From the NCBI GenBank assembly GCA_910591455.2, contig OU342820.1, positions 2,146,441-2,210,440 on the forward strand: a DNA stretch of 64,000 nucleotides. The letters are read 5' to 3'. Source of the stretch: Pholis gunnellus (lineage: Eukaryota; Chordata; Actinopteri; Perciformes; Pholidae). Of this stretch, positions 1-15,559 are shown piece by piece (positions within the stretch are counted from its first letter, which is position 1; every line of letters begins with the position of its first letter). A program made the position numbers and the translations under genes. The notes beneath the pieces were generated by a model that saw nothing but the letters and a program-made list of their open reading frames with translations, was not told the origin of the DNA and did no database searches.

Positions 1-247
1 AACAAATAAGGTTCTTTTTAACAGCAGTGTTCTCTTTACACAGTAGCAGTTATAATACAGTTATGATTCTGATAATAGATATTCAGCCGGTGTTCATAAC
101 TTTATCTTCATGTGTGTAAGAGATGCAATTTGAAATATACACCTTGAAAACTGCAAACCTATTGTCAGAGATAGATCTTCTCATACGAGAGAGCAAGGCC
201 GCTGGACTTTCGCTGCTGCTAACTTTCGGCAGCGAAGTCCCACAAAA

Positions 248-822
248 ATGAGCTGGATCCGGTCTACAATCAAAAAGTGTTTTAATAAACAAGAAAAGCT
301 AAAACAGTTGCAAACTGAATTACTTTATTGTTGGAAATAAGTCCCGCGGGGCTGAGTCCTCACACGCCTCACCCAGCTAGTTAACTATCGAGTGATAACG
401 GAGCGAACTGAAGCAAAACTTTTATATTTAAAAGTCTCTGTCCGAAAGTTCAAATGTCCAGTATCAGCCTCAGTGATTGGCTGAATTCCAGCTGGCCCCT
501 CCTGGCTTCGGCCAGCGGAGCGTCCTCTTCTGACCCATTGGCCTGGTCAAATGTCCAGCGGTCCCTCTAGTCTTCCAGCGCGTTCCTCTTCCTGTTGTCG
601 TCTCTATGCTAGGCCCAGCTTGCACTTCCTTCTCTGGTCGTAGTCGTCTCTGAAATGCCTGTCTCACCCTGTTTCTGCCTCATGGCTTAAATCACTCTGT
701 ATACATGTAACTATACTTTTAGTTCAATACATTCAATGATTGTCTTTTATGGTTCAACACTTCTATAGTAAACATACTGTAAACATATAATACATTCCAC
801 AAGTATTTAGTGACATTCCACA
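248..822 (-). repeat. Possible LTR at the left edge
   Basis: Read on the minus strand, this starts TGTGGAATGTC and ends in CA just before a possible primer site starting TGGGACTTCGC. In between are a CCAAT-like box, a TATA-like aatataaaag (near 425) and AATAAA (near 325), in the usual LTR order. The internal part would lie to the left and off the window, so neither the partner LTR nor a target duplication can be checked. Confidence 0.35.
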
Positions 823-3219
<2,397 letters not shown>

Positions 3220-3450
3220 CTGAATGTGTTTTTGGTTCGATGTCTGAAATAAGGTCTGTGGTTAACACAAGCTGAAGAGATTTCAATGAATAACTCTGGT
3301 GACTTTAGAAGCGTTTACGAGTCTAAATAAGACGACTAAACGTCCTCACTAAAACACTAGTCCTCCTTTAGCTTGGTTGTGGTGACGTGAAGTCATGTGA
3401 CCGTGGTGTCGTTGCTTTAGCCATAGTTAGCTTTTTAATTAACATTATCA
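3220..3450. repeat. Dispersed repeat, copy 1
   Basis: Shares ggtctgtggttaacacaagc, the following aagagattt, and other scattered blocks with 45395-45640. Two diverged copies of an unnamed interspersed repeat; element ends were not found. Confidence 0.55.
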
Positions 3451-3759
3451 TAAACGTTTGTTTGACCCATGAGACTATTTTCTGAAGTAATTCAAAAGCC
3501 AATGGAAGCATCTCATTAGCCTTTGTCATCGCTGCACCACTCTATGGACTCTAATACATATATTATTGGACATGGACTCTGTATTACTTTGCTGTATGAT
3601 TCTTATCATTCATTCATTTGAAATAGCAACTGTAATAATATTTCAGCAGGTAAAGTAATGGTGTAACGGACTACCGTCACGGTTTGGCACGTATTTGAAC
3701 CTCGGATTAATCCGTTTAACCATCATTGTGCGAAATAAAGTTTTATTGCCGATATTAAC

Positions 3760-4178
3760 TGTCACGCGGCATGGTGGAGGACTCAAGCGCAGACCAGGCA
3801 GAGTAGCGTGTAGAAGGTGTTTTAATGAACAATTCAAATCCAACAGCAGACTTACAGGCACAATGGGGCATCCACGGAAGAGACAAGGGAAGAGGGGAGG
3901 AACTCCAGCAGGACAGAAAACAGGGCAGGCAGACAGGGAAACCAGTAACAGGACAAGCCGAACAGGCGGGTAGACATTGCAAGAATCTGGCAAGGAGTGA
4001 CTGATGGGCAGGAGCTTATGAAGAGGGAAGAACAGGTGAGAGGAGTTGTGCTGATGAGGGGGAAGTGCTTGATTAGTGATCAGAGGCAGGTGAAGGGAAT
4101 AAGCTGAGGGAGTGACTGACAGGTAGAGTGAGGAGGGTAGACAAACACAGAACACAGAGGCAAAGCCTAATCGTGACA
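3760..4178 (-). mobile_element. Solo LTR of a Ty3/gypsy-type retrotransposon
   Basis: A 419-bp unit starting TGTCACG and ending CGTGACA, a perfect 7-bp terminal inverted repeat of the TG...CA type. It is flanked on both sides by the direct repeat TTAAC (3755-3759 and 4179-4183). Read on the minus strand, its 3' part (CATTAAAACACC... TCTGCGCTTGAGTCCTCC) resembles the R-U5 ends of fish gypsy LTRs. No second LTR or internal region is nearby, so it is best read as the product of LTR-LTR recombination. The open frames inside it are not genes. Confidence 0.8.
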
Positions 4179-4183
4179 TTAAC

Positions 4184-5168
4184 AAAGAATATGCAATTAG
4201 GAGAGCAGCATTATGGCTTTCAAGTCGCTGATCCCTGATAATGTTACATTGTGAACAATAAATCAGTTTAAATTGACAGAAGGAAGGCTAACGTTAGCAG
4301 CACTGCAGCTAACAGCTAAGATACAGAGGACACATTAAGTTACGTTATGATGCGTTCATCGGCCATTATGACTCATTGACGATCTGCAATCGGGGCAGCT
4401 CTTCAAGTGATATTTGCTCCCTTTTGTTTCTGCTGATCCGTTGAGGTTGAGTCATGGTTCCAATGAGTAAGGCTCATGCAGCTTTGGGGTCCCTTGGATA
4501 AGACGTCATTCAGTTGACCTCGCCAATAGTATGCACCCACACTGATGTGCTTGTGTTTCTGTAGCAAAAGTGTTAAAACAAAGTATGAAGCAGGGACACA
4601 GATGAATCATTAATGTGTAAGAGTAAGAGAATATCAGCAATGCAAATATGAGATTTATTTCAGAGTTTTGTAAGTTAAATGAAAGAGCATGTCGTGTGAA
4701 ACAGTGCTCCACCGAGCAGTCCACCAATACAGAAATCAGGGGTGTGACCACCTGTAACCTGTTAGAATACAAGCGTCAGTGTCAGCTGTCATTTAATGTT
4801 TCATGCAAGTTCAAGTGTTACGTGAATGTTTATTGCACTGAAGTATTTCAGTATTTCTGAGAACGAAAGAAAAGAAGTGAAGGAAATCTTTTAAATCTGA
4901 AAATGTTTGCAACATTTTACTTAAATAAACTCTACATCTTATTACTAATAGTAAACTTTTCACACAGAATGTGTGCAAAATCTCAGTGTTTTATAGCCCC
5001 ACCCTATATGTGACTACACCTCAAGGGGTTTGTTGTGTGTGTGGGTGTGTGTGTGCTCTCCTGTGCCAGTGAATACCGCAGTCCAGAATTGTGGAAGCAG
5101 TATAACAAATAGGACCTGTCAGCTAAAAGAAGGGGGGAGAGTGTGCTGATGATTGATTATTACAGTGA

Positions 5169-5170
<2 letters not shown>
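4184..5170. other. No recognisable gene
   Basis: No coding signal beyond short chance frames. gctaacgttagc-like motifs at about 4288 may be part of an old repeat interrupted by the solo LTR. Confidence 0.5.

Positions 5171-5259
<89 letters not shown>
5171..5259. repeat. (AG)n microsatellite, 89 bp
   Basis: A pure AG dinucleotide run; the Arg-Glu and Ser-Leu frames across it are artefacts. Confidence 0.97.
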
Positions 5260-5261
<2 letters not shown>

Positions 5262-5689
5262 CTCACACTGGGCTGAAGTGCTGATGTTAACGTTGTGTCG
5301 CACCAGACTGAAGCAGAAGATATAGACTATGTTTGGAGGAAGAATCATGAGAAGAGTATGTGATACATAGGGAAGAGACAAGAGAAATTAAGGAGGCATA
5401 ATGAAAGAGAAGGTTGTTCAGTCCACAGACAGAAATGTGCCGTTAACAAGCCAAACCATATTGATTAAGCCGTTAAGCTTCATGTAACATGTCAAATAAG
5501 ACAAAAAGCAACAAAATGATTGGCCGAGATACATGTCACTATACGGGGTATGTATCGTCCGTATGTAGTACATATAGTAGATATTTTCAGCACAGATGTT
5601 GTGTAGTTTGATACATTAGCAAGCAATTTCCAGATATCAACAGAAACATCAGGTTTAGTGTTCACAACAATCAAAACGCAAACTTTTCT

Positions 5690-7490
5690 GCGGTGCGATT
5701 AAACACAAATTCAACGTAAAGACGCAAATGCGAAAAAACAATTAGGGCTTTGTAGATGAGGAGAATAATTTTAAATGATATTCTAGATTTTACAGAGAGC
5801 CAGTGCAGAGAAGCTAATACAGGAGTAATATGATGTCTTTTCTTAGTTTTTGTTGGTGCACGTGCTGCAGCACTCTGAATCAGCTGGAGAGATGTTAGAG
5901 ACTTATTAGAGCAGCCTGATAATAAGGAATTGCAATAATCTAGTCTAGAGGTAACAAATGCATCGCTTTGAGACAGGATGTGCCTGATTTTCAAAATGTT
6001 ACGTAGGTGAAAAAAGGCAGCCCTTGAGATGTGTTTTATTTGGGAGTTAACCCTCTAGTAACGAGGGGGACCCAAAATCCTGAACAAAGGTAACTCCGAG
6101 ATTCTTTACGGTGGTGCTGGATGCCAGCGCGATGCCATCTAGAGAAACTATATCATTAGATAACTGATGTCGGAGGTGTTCTGGGCCGAGTAGAATAACT
6201 TCAGGTTTGTCTGAGTTTAACATCAGGAAGTTACAGGTCATCCAGGTTTTTATGTCCTTAAGACATGCTTGAGGTTTAGTGAGCTGGTTGGTTTCTTCTG
6301 GTTTGATTGATAGAAATAATTGAGTATCATTCATCATCAACAATGAAAGTTTATGGAGTGTTTTCTGATAATATTGCCTAAAGGAAGCATATATAAGGTG
6401 AATAAAATTAGTTCAAGCACAGAACCTTGTGGAACTCCATGACTAACGTTGGTGTTCATCGAGGTTTCATCGTTTACAAACTGAGATCGATCAGATAAAT
6501 AGGACTTAAACCAGCCTAGTGCGGTTCCCTTAATGCCAATTAAATGTTGTAGTCTCTGTAATCTCTGTGCTATGATGCTCTCTAAATCCTGACTGAAAAT
6601 CCTCAAACTATTGTTATGTAGAAAGTCGCACAACTGATTCACGACTGCTTTCTCAAAGATCTTAGAGAGGAAGGGAAGGTTAGAGATCGGTCTATAGTTA
6701 GCAAACACCTCTGGATCAAGAGTGGGCTTCTTCAGAAAAGGTTTAATTACAGCTACTTTGAAGGACGGTGGTACATGGTAAAGACAGGTTGATAATATCT
6801 AGTAAAGACGTGCTAACTAACGGTAACACTTCTTTAAGCAGCCTAATAAGGATGAGGTCTAAAATACAGATAGAAGGTTTAGACGTAGAAATTGTTGAAG
6901 TCAATTGATGAAGGTCGACGGGAGTAAAGCCATCTAAATATATATCAGGGTTAACAGCTGTTTCTAAGGTTACTCTATTTGAGGAAAGATCGGTACTGGA
7001 TGAGGGCAGTAGTAGTTAGAATAAAGACGTTTATTACTACTGAGGTCTATATGAATACACGGCTCAACAGAGCCTGGCTACAGTGCTGAAGAGAAACCTG
7101 GGCTTGTTCTTATCTTTCTTTATTAACGATGGGTAATAGGCTGCTCTGGCGTTATGGAGGGCCTTCTTATACATCTTAATTGTCTCGCCAGACCAACCGA
7201 GATTCTTCCAAATTGGTGGTACGCAATGTTCTTTCAAGTTTCCACGATGTTTGCTTTAATTTGCAGGTTTGAGGGTTACACCATGGAGCGAACCTCGCTT
7301 GTTTTACTATCTTCATTTTTAGAGGAGCAATAGAGTCTAGTATCATTCTCAGTGAGCTTGTAGCACTATCGACAAGATCGTCAACCTGGGACGGACTAAA
7401 GTCATCACAGGAGTCCTCTGTTACATTGAGGCATGGTATTGAATTAAATGCAGATGGAATCACTTCTTTAAATCTATGGGATGTTATTTT
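5690..7490 (-). mobile_element. Decayed L2-type LINE, ORF2 fragments
   Basis: On the minus strand, pieces of a reverse transcriptase run in the correct order. The upstream endonuclease-RT linker is at about 7176-7463. At 6337-6708 are NYRPISNLPFLSKIFEKAVV, then GTALGWFKSYLSDRSQF and SHGVPQGS. At 6047-6330 are DTQLF and LKDIKTWMTCNFLMLNSDK. At 5671-5994 is the C-terminal SRLDYCNSLLSG with ASLHWLSVKSRI. These are characteristic of the fish L2 clade. The copy is frameshifted and has an internal deletion in the RT palm. The catalytic Y-A-D-D region has degraded to tgatgatgaatgat at about 6325-6340, so it cannot be active. It is 5'-truncated. Confidence 0.85.
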
Positions 7491-9959
7491 CAGTGTTCAT
7501 AGAGCAGCAATCTGAGCATAGCCTAGCACTGATTGATACAAACTTCGTTCAGTAAACAATCATCCTCTTGCAGACAGACCTGACAAAACATGAATTTAAA
7601 CTTTCTTTTGGGTTCATACAGCTGTAGTAAACCAGCTGACGTGTGGCTTGCTAGATTCAGTGAATGCAGCTCTGTGAAATTTACCAAACGCCTCCGGATA
7701 ATGTTCTGAACCTAGACCCGACAGCGTTTGGTTTTTCAACATATCTGGGACTTTGTCTACATGCACTAATCAGCAATGGTGGTTAATTCCACTGTTTTGC
7801 CACACTGCTATCATGGCCAAACAATGGCAATGTTGCTCTGTCCATCTGTCCTGCATTTTGGAGCAAGAGCCCTCTTTAGCTACAGGCCAGACTGCCATGA
7901 TAAAGGTATATATTCTATTCATAGCAGACTGCTGTCATTGGCTATACCTGTCCAAACAGGACATAGGTCTGCAGCTAATTCCAAATGCGTCAATACTGGA
8001 CCCAAGAGAATACCAGAACAATACCAGAACAAATATACACAAATGTGCTAAACAGAGCAGCAGACTTTCAGTTCATTGTTCAAGTGTTTGCTGCAGTGGA
8101 ATGTGGAGATTACATGTGGCAGACAATGCATGCAAAACAGTGCAACTTCATAGGATCTCATGAAAGTGTAAATGCATCCAAGAAGAATCTAAGTGGGATT
8201 GAACTCCGACATTCTATCCAAATGCTGAAAAGATGTAAATACATCTGACCATTGAAAGATGTGTATGGGTGAGAGAACATTGATCTGAATGGGTGACAGG
8301 TGACAATGCAGTGGTCCACATAGGAGCTGGATCATGTGCAGTAGGGAACTCACACCCAGCTGGTTGGCTAATTAGTTCTGACTGCATATATAAATTATTA
8401 TTTTATAATGTACATGCGTGGAGACAAAATGAAAGCAAATATTACCAAAGCTTGTGTCAAGAAACAGTGTTATTTCCTTGTGTGTGTTTCCATGTGTGTG
8501 TTTTGGTAATGTATGGACAAGGAAGGGTTGGCTTTGAACAAGCCAATCAATCAGACTGTAGAAAGTAAATGCACACATATGCAGCCTTGATGAGAGGAAT
8601 CAATCAGTGAAGGAGATAGCCTCTCTCTCTCTCTAAGTGTCTGTCTATGTCTCTCGCTCTCTGCTCACTCTGATAAGTGGGTTAAGCTCCTCTGGGTTAA
8701 TTAGACTGTTTCAGATGTGACTAATTTGCTGGCTGCTTGCACCACAATATGCTAAATACCCTACAAGTATATGTACACATTAAGACACACATTAAGCCAT
8801 AAGCTTTACATTGTTAAACATTCAGTGTGTCTGTGTCCTCATCCATCTTATTTGGTTCATGATTTTAGCTCTATTTTAACAGTTTTACAGTTTCTTAATT
8901 CATTTTCAGCCTCTGCCTTCAGAGTGGAGTTCACTCTATCAATGTATTTGACCACTGTATGGATACAAAATGATGGAATGTGAGGACCATAAAGTAAATG
9001 ACCGAAACTCAAACTTCCCTTAGCATTTAACCTTCAATCTTTTCTTAACACAGTGTATACCTGAGTAACCAATGAAGATTTAGCAGTTCTCAAGGAAGGA
9101 CCAAGACCAAACAAGCTGTAGCTCGTCAACAACAATCAGGTGGACTTTCACAATTTACTGACTATTATTGCAGTTTAACTAGATTTCTAGCCAATGGCTG
9201 CTTTCAGTTCATTACGAGGATTTTTGTATTAGTGTTGAGATTCAGCAGTATATTTTGGGTCATTTTATGTCGTTTTCTGATTGGTTGGTCTGTATATGTG
9301 GCAGCAGTGACATTGTGAGAATTTGCTTCAATCAAGCAATATATTAGAATAAAACAATTTACATATTTACATTCATAATTACTTCTTAATTTAGTATTTT
9401 CTATAATCTGTGCAATCTATCATGTGTCATTCTGAAAGCTCACACACACACACACACACACTCACACTATCAGGGTGTGTGATCACACAGCGGTAGATTT
9501 AGGACATTACTATACACTGACACAGAGAAAGAGAGGGACTGAGAACACCTTACTTTCTGTATCGTTACACTGATTTTAGATGATTAGAATCCAGTTCATC
9601 CGCTCAATAAAAGATAAGAACACACATCGGCTGTATAACTTGATGCTAATTTCCTAGATTCAATAAACACATGTTCCAGCAGGCTAAAGGATGAATCTGG
9701 TGGTATTTGATCTAATCTTAACTAAAGACATCCCCATGAAACACACAGACTGTAGTTCATTTTGACTCAATCCCACAGACAGCATCCTGCTGCCAGGAAT
9801 ATTCTCTAAAGCAGCTCTCTGTGTGTTTTCATTTTTAGTCTTTTTTCACTTTTTTCCTCCCTTCTGTCTTGTTTTTCCTTTAACGTTTTGTTTAAGTGAC
9901 GGTCAGGCAATGGACCGTAACTTTTTTTCAACTTTACTAGTGGCTTTTCTGTTTGTAAC
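7491..9959. other. No recognisable gene
   Basis: AT-rich DNA. The stretch 7491-7740 may still be diverged LINE sequence. A 136-codon open frame at 7753-8163 (+) matches no family I know and lacks repeat or domain structure. A short CA tract is at 9440-9462. Confidence 0.5.
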
Positions 9960-12275
9960 GGAGAGCCATGCACAGTGGACTGGGGGCATTGTTTACTCCT
10001 GCTATCAGCTGACCTACTGAATGCTAAAGCCAAGGATGCATACAGTGCTGCTGTCCTTGGTAGGTCTGATCACAACCTGGTCCTGTTAACCCCAAAGTAT
10101 GTTCCTCTGGTGCAGAGGCAGCCTGTAACCACCAGGACTGTGAGGAGGTGGTCATAGGAGGCTAATGACGCCCTGCAGGACTGCTTTGAGTCGACGGACT
10201 GGGATGTGCTGTGTGGACAACATGGGGAAGACATCAACAGCATGACGGACTGTATCACTGAATACACTAAATGTGAACACACCACCATACCATCCCGGAC
10301 TGTACACTGCTTCCCCAACAACAAGCCATGGATCACCAGTGACCTGAAAGCTCTTCTTAATAAGAAGAAAGCAGCCTTCAGGTGTGTAAGGACTCCAACA
10401 GGAGGAAGCTGGAGGCCAAACTGCAGCAGAACAGCGTGAGGGAGGTGTGGACGGGGATGAAGCAGATAACCGGCTTCAAGGTTGGAGGGAGACAACCGGG
10501 GCTCCCTGGAGAAGGCAAACAAGCTAAACTGTTTCTTCAACAGGTTTAGTTCACAGCCCTCATCTGTCTCCTCCACATACCACACCTCACAAACACCTCT
10601 GCTGCCTCCCCCCTCTGCCCCCCCCCCCCCCTGGTGAGCTGCATGAATACAGAGCCCTCAACATGACGCCATGACCACTCCCCCCTCTCTGTGACGACTG
10701 GCCAGGTTATGAGACAGGACCTGATGGCATCAGCCACAGGGTCCTGAAGACCTGCGGCATCCAGCTGTCTGATGTCCTACAACACCTCTACAACCTGAGC
10801 CTGAAGCAGGAGGAAGTCCCGGTGCTGTGGAAGACCTTGTGCCTGGTTCCTGTTCCAAAGAAGACAACTCCATCTGGCCTCAACGACCGGTTGCCCTCAC
10901 ATTTCATGTCATGAAGGTACTGGAGAGGCTGGTCTTGGCCCACCTCCGACCGCAGGTGAAATCCTCACTGGACCCTCTGCAATTTGCATACCAGCCTCAT
11001 GTGTGAGTGGACGACGCCATCATCTACCTGCTGCAACGTGCTCAGTCGCACCTGGATGGAACCGGTGGCTCTGTGAAAGTCACTTTCTTTCATTTCTCCA
11101 GTGCTGCATTCAACACCATCCAACCACTGCTGCTGATGAGAAGCTGTGGGTGGTGGGGGTTAACGCATCCACCGTCTCCTGGATCACTGACTACCTCACA
11201 GGCAGACCACAGTTTGTCCAACTGGGCCGTGTGCTGTCTGATACGGTGGTCAGTGGTACTGGAGCTCCACAGGGAACTATTCTGTCTCTTTTTTTGTTCA
11301 TCTTGTACACCACTGACTTCCAGGACAATTCGGGTCATGCCATCTGCAGAAGTTCTCTGATGCCTCTGCAGTGGTCGGGTGTATAAAGGATGGGCGGGAG
11401 GAGGAGTACAGGGCAGTAGTGGATGACTTTGTGGAGTGGGCCGGTAGAAATCACCTGCTTCTGAACGTGGCCAAGACCAGAGAGATGGTGGTCGACTTCA
11501 GGATGATGACGGCTCCACAACCGCTGAGAGTTCTGGGAGAGGACGTGGGCATGGTGGAGGAGTACAAGTTCCTGGGTGTCTCCATCGACAACAGCCTGAA
11601 CTGGAAGACCAACATCAACGCTGTGTACAAGAAGGGGTTGAGTCGACTCTTTTTCTTGAGGAAACTTCGATCCTTCAACGTGTGCAGCAAGATGTTGGAG
11701 ATGTTCTACCAGTCTGTAGTCTGCTGGGGGAGCAGCATTGGAGCCGGAGACACCAACAAACTTAACAAACTGGTTAAGAAGGCCGGCTCCATCATTGGCT
11801 GCAAACAAGACTATCTGGAACAGGTGGTGGAGAGGATGACACTGAAGAAACTATTGTCCATATTGGATAACCCGGACCACCCTCTGCACCACCTACTGCA
11901 GGGACAGCGGAGCACTTTCTCCAACAGACTGATCCAGCTCCGCTGTTACAAGGACAGATACAGGAGAACATTCCTGCCCTCTGCAATAAGACTTTACAAT
12001 AAATCACCTCTGGCCAAATCAATCCCACAACTATAACACTGTTACACTGTTGTTTCACCATTACACTGTTATTGTTTGTTAAATCTTTGCACTATTGTTT
12101 AGTTAGTTCATTTAATATTATTCTATTTTATTGCATATTTTGTGCATTTTTATTTAAAACATTTTATACTCTGTTATTTGTATTGCTTTGCTTTACTTGT
12201 ACCTATAAATGCTGCTGTAGCAAAAGAAACTCCCCTTTGCAGGAATAATAAAGTTCCTATCCAATCTAATCTAGA
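9960..12275 (+). mobile_element. Jockey-group LINE (CR1/L2/Rex1-like), truncated and frameshifted
   Basis: The order is: end of an AP-type endonuclease (SDHNLVLLTPKYVPLVQRQ, about 10060-10130); linker PNNKPWITSDLKALLNKKKA (10310-10375); RT pieces with STGAPQGT near 11260; a long intact C-terminal frame 11371-12036 with KTREMVVDFR, EYKFLGVSIDNSLNW and LRKLRSFNVCSKMLE; then an AT-rich 3' UTR ending in aataaagttcctatccaatc. The RT active-site box reads F-S-D-A where F-S/A-D-D is expected (about 11354-11365), so a catalytic aspartate is lost. There are several frameshifts in the 5' two thirds. The exact clade is not certain. It inserted in the same direction as rbfox1. Confidence 0.9.
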
Positions 12276-13120
12276 GCACCAAATGTGGATTAATCTGCCC
12301 CTGGAAATAGTCCCATAGTGGCAGTAAGGTTTGATAAAAACTACAGTGACCAGCTGTTTAAGGATTCTTTTCATTTAATATTTCCATTTTGAGTAGGAAG
12401 CTGAGAGCCACAGAGTCAGGAAGTCAGACAGTATTGGCAGACAGACAGCACATTGTTGGTGCAGGTCTGTTCATGGGATTTAGTGAGCTTTTACTAAATC
12501 AAAAAATAGAATAAAAGAATGTCTGACTGAGTCCCTGACTGTCCACACCAACTACCTCAAAGACGAAGCAGGCTGGGAAAGGCCTCGTTCAGCACTGAAG
12601 TGAAACTATAGCCAACAATAGATCTTTGAAAAGCTTTAGTTCCCGTGAAGCAGACATTATCCACTTTAACATCACATCTAACATCTGTGTTTTTGAACTT
12701 GGACATTCACATCATCTACATCATCTACATGCTACCTGAATATCATAACAGTTGAAGTGAATGTTACATTCAAGAGCATGTTGTTGTTGGTGAAAAAGAG
12801 CAGGACTGTGAACGATTAATGCTGAGTGTATTTGTTTCCTCCCTGCTGGACATCATGGACACATTGTGCTTCATAAAGGTAAGAGCAAAACCATTTCTAC
12901 TTCCCTTTTCCCTCTGTCTATCTCACATCACGTCACCACTGGGGTTTCCCTTTGTCTGATATATTGATTGTGTGACTGGTTACTGATACACTATCAGACT
13001 GACTGATTGGTTCCAGAGCTGGGATTGAAGTTAGAAAATAACCGCTTTAATATTTCAACCATCAACTCTGGAGAACTCCATCTTTCTGTTTATAATTCTG
13101 TTTGTGTATGACTTATATAT
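12276..13120. other. No recognisable gene
   Basis: Unique-looking AT-rich DNA with no open frame worth naming and no repeat I recognise. Confidence 0.6.
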
Positions 13121-13128
13121 AGTAAACG

Positions 13129-14286
13129 CAGTGGCGGGCCGTCAGGGCCTGCAAAGCCTTCTCTGCTGGCCTAAACAGAATTACACAAAGAATAACACAA
13201 AGTTATAGCTATTTTATAATTTAATAATTTTTCTTAAATACACTACATGTACCATAATTTATACAAATATTTTTCCCATCATCTTATTTTCTCATTGCAC
13301 AGCCTCAGTTGCTCTGCTTCCAGTGCAGCTTGTTTTAAGTAGAGCTTTTATCCAATCAGATTTCACCTCTGTCTCTAGGTAGAAGAGAGGCCCCAGGCCT
13401 GCAGACTCACAAGTGCATCCCTTTGCAATTTAAGTGAATGGGGACGATATTGTTGATTGTCATAGTCTTCAACCAATCAGATCTTTAGATTGACATTCTT
13501 AGACGCGCCAGAGCGGCTAGCTGGCCTACAACTACGTCAGCATTACGTGCAGCTCTGTTTGCAGCAACAGGCTGCAGTGAGATTCAGCGTGTGCTGTGAT
13601 TGGTCAGTGGGCGAGCATGTGACTATTGTGAAACGAAACTTACAGCAGAGGCTTAGTCAGAGTAATAAGAGTTCAAATTGAAAGATATGGATGAAATTAT
13701 ATTTTTTAATTTTGCATTTTGCTTGGTGTAGATTTTTATTTTTTTTACCTAGCTTTGTTTTTTAACACTCAATGGCTGAAATTGGAAGAGAAATGGATTT
13801 GTGATTTAATCGTGGGATTAAACTCTTTGACAACAAAGAAAGGAGGATGTGATCAGCATTTGGTAAGTCAACTGGTTGGTTTTTTTACATCTAATATCTG
13901 AATGGCCCTTGAGTGTGTAGTAGAATGCGTGTTACTGCTGTTATTTTTCCGTTAAGCTAGTTAGCCTAGCCTCCCCAGAACACTTGCGGCGCCTCAGCTG
14001 TTTTTTTTCCGGTTCAGAGGTCACACAGACCGTTGTCTCCTAGTGAGTGCAGAAAACATTATATTTCCTACAATTTAAGCTTCTGTATTTTCCAAATGCA
14101 CTAGTATTATTCAAACGTATTGTTCGGTTTGTAGGCCTCGTACCGAACGGTTTAATACGAATACCTAACGTTATATAGTTACAGCCCAAGAAACGAATAA
14201 TAACCCTAGCTGTGGCGCCATCATGAGGTTATAAGGTGGTATTTAAGCAGTGAAGGCCCAGGTATAAAATGCACGTCCTGCCACTG
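13129..14286. mobile_element. Non-autonomous hAT transposon
   Basis: Left end CAGTGGCGGGCCGTCAGG; right end, reverse-complemented, CAGTGGCAGGACGTGCAT, an imperfect hAT-type terminal inverted repeat. The flanks are agtaaacg (13121-13128) and agtaaaca (14287-14294), an 8-bp target duplication with one mismatch. It is 1158 bp long and has no recognisable transposase. The interior is AT-rich with CpG-containing parts at 13440-13640. Confidence 0.8.
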
Positions 14287-14309
14287 AGTAAACATGATTA
14301 TATTATATT

Positions 14310-14495
14310 AGGATAGCAGAGGATACATGAGTGGGTCTCCCAAAGAAAGGTTGCAGATTCAAGAACCAGCAGTATCAATCCACTGCTGAGGTACCTTTGA
14401 GCAAGACCCTATTACCCCCAAATGCTCCTGTGGCCCACAGATCAGATTCTGGTTCTACTGGGCAGCCTCCAGTTGTGATATGTGCTACACTCAAT
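14310..14495 (+). mobile_element. tRNA-derived SINE remnant
   Basis: ggttgcagattcaagaacc resembles a decayed box B, followed by cactgctgaggtacctttga and gcaagaccctattaccccca, typical of the tRNA-related head and body of abundant fish SINEs. Both ends are indistinct. Confidence 0.55.
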
Positions 14496-15521
14496 AGATT
14501 TTGGGGGAAATGTAACGTACGTGGATTACATTTTCTATCAACATAATGAGGAAACGTTAACATGTCTGGAAATTGCAAAATATTGATTAAAATCCTCTCC
14601 ACTCATATATTTTGGGATGCCATTTTTACTGTTGGAAAACACAACACAAGTGACATGAACAAGGATATTTTTGAGCAGCATCGGCCTGACAGCAGCACTC
14701 TGTAGTTCTTCCTGATCCCAGTACCTCACTGCGTTTAGGTGCATTAGAAAGCTCTCAATTTCTAGTTTCCAGCCATCTCAAGCATGTTATTAAAGACTGG
14801 CGAGAGAATGATCTTTTCAACATAAATGACTTGAATAGTTAAGAAGGTTGGATTTGGACAACTTTATTGTTAAAATACTTTGGAATGAAACATAGTTTGG
14901 ACAACATGGGTTTGTGGATTGACAAAGTTGAAGACCTCATGTTTTAGTAACAGTATCACATTCATATCCTCAATAAATAAACCATCTTTCATCGCAACCT
15001 TTTGTAAGAGTGTTGAAGTAGTGGACCCAGTACTAGGTTGCTCTTGATTAACAAAAAATGTATCCACTAAATAAATGTCTGTATGAAAAGTAAATAGTTT
15101 AGTGCACTTAACAACAGCATTTGTCAGCAGATAGCCTTAGCAGAACGAAAAGGTAAATACAAAATAAACAGGTGGCCTCATGGTTATGGCCAACGTGTCC
15201 CACAGCAGCCACAGAAAACTGCCTGCAGGGCGCAGACGTCAGCATATGACAATTATGGCATTAATAGGACGACAGATTGATCGGCCTATCACTCGTCATT
15301 ACTAGACACTGGCTCTGATGTCTGGTGTGGTACCGCTGTCAGAACAAATGATCTTTTCTCCTATTTCATCAAGTGACAGAGCACAATACGACCGAGACTG
15401 ATAGAGAAGAAGGATTACAATGTAATATCATATCATGGAGGGCTGGGAAACTAGTACGGCACATTTACCACACCTCTAATGTAGTAACACACTGACTGAC
15501 TTGCTGACTTGTTCACTGTGT

Positions 15522-15559
<38 letters not shown>

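Noticed and set aside
3643..4185. 180-codon minus-strand frame
   Set aside because: It lies across the solo LTR.
7753..8163. 136-codon plus-strand frame as a gene
   Set aside because: No domain or family resemblance, no nearby splice or promoter evidence, and overlapping alternative frames of similar length.
10070..10585. 171-codon minus-strand frame
   Set aside because: Shadow of the plus-strand LINE endonuclease-RT linker.
11335..11808. 157-codon minus-strand frame
   Set aside because: Shadow of the plus-strand LINE RT frame.
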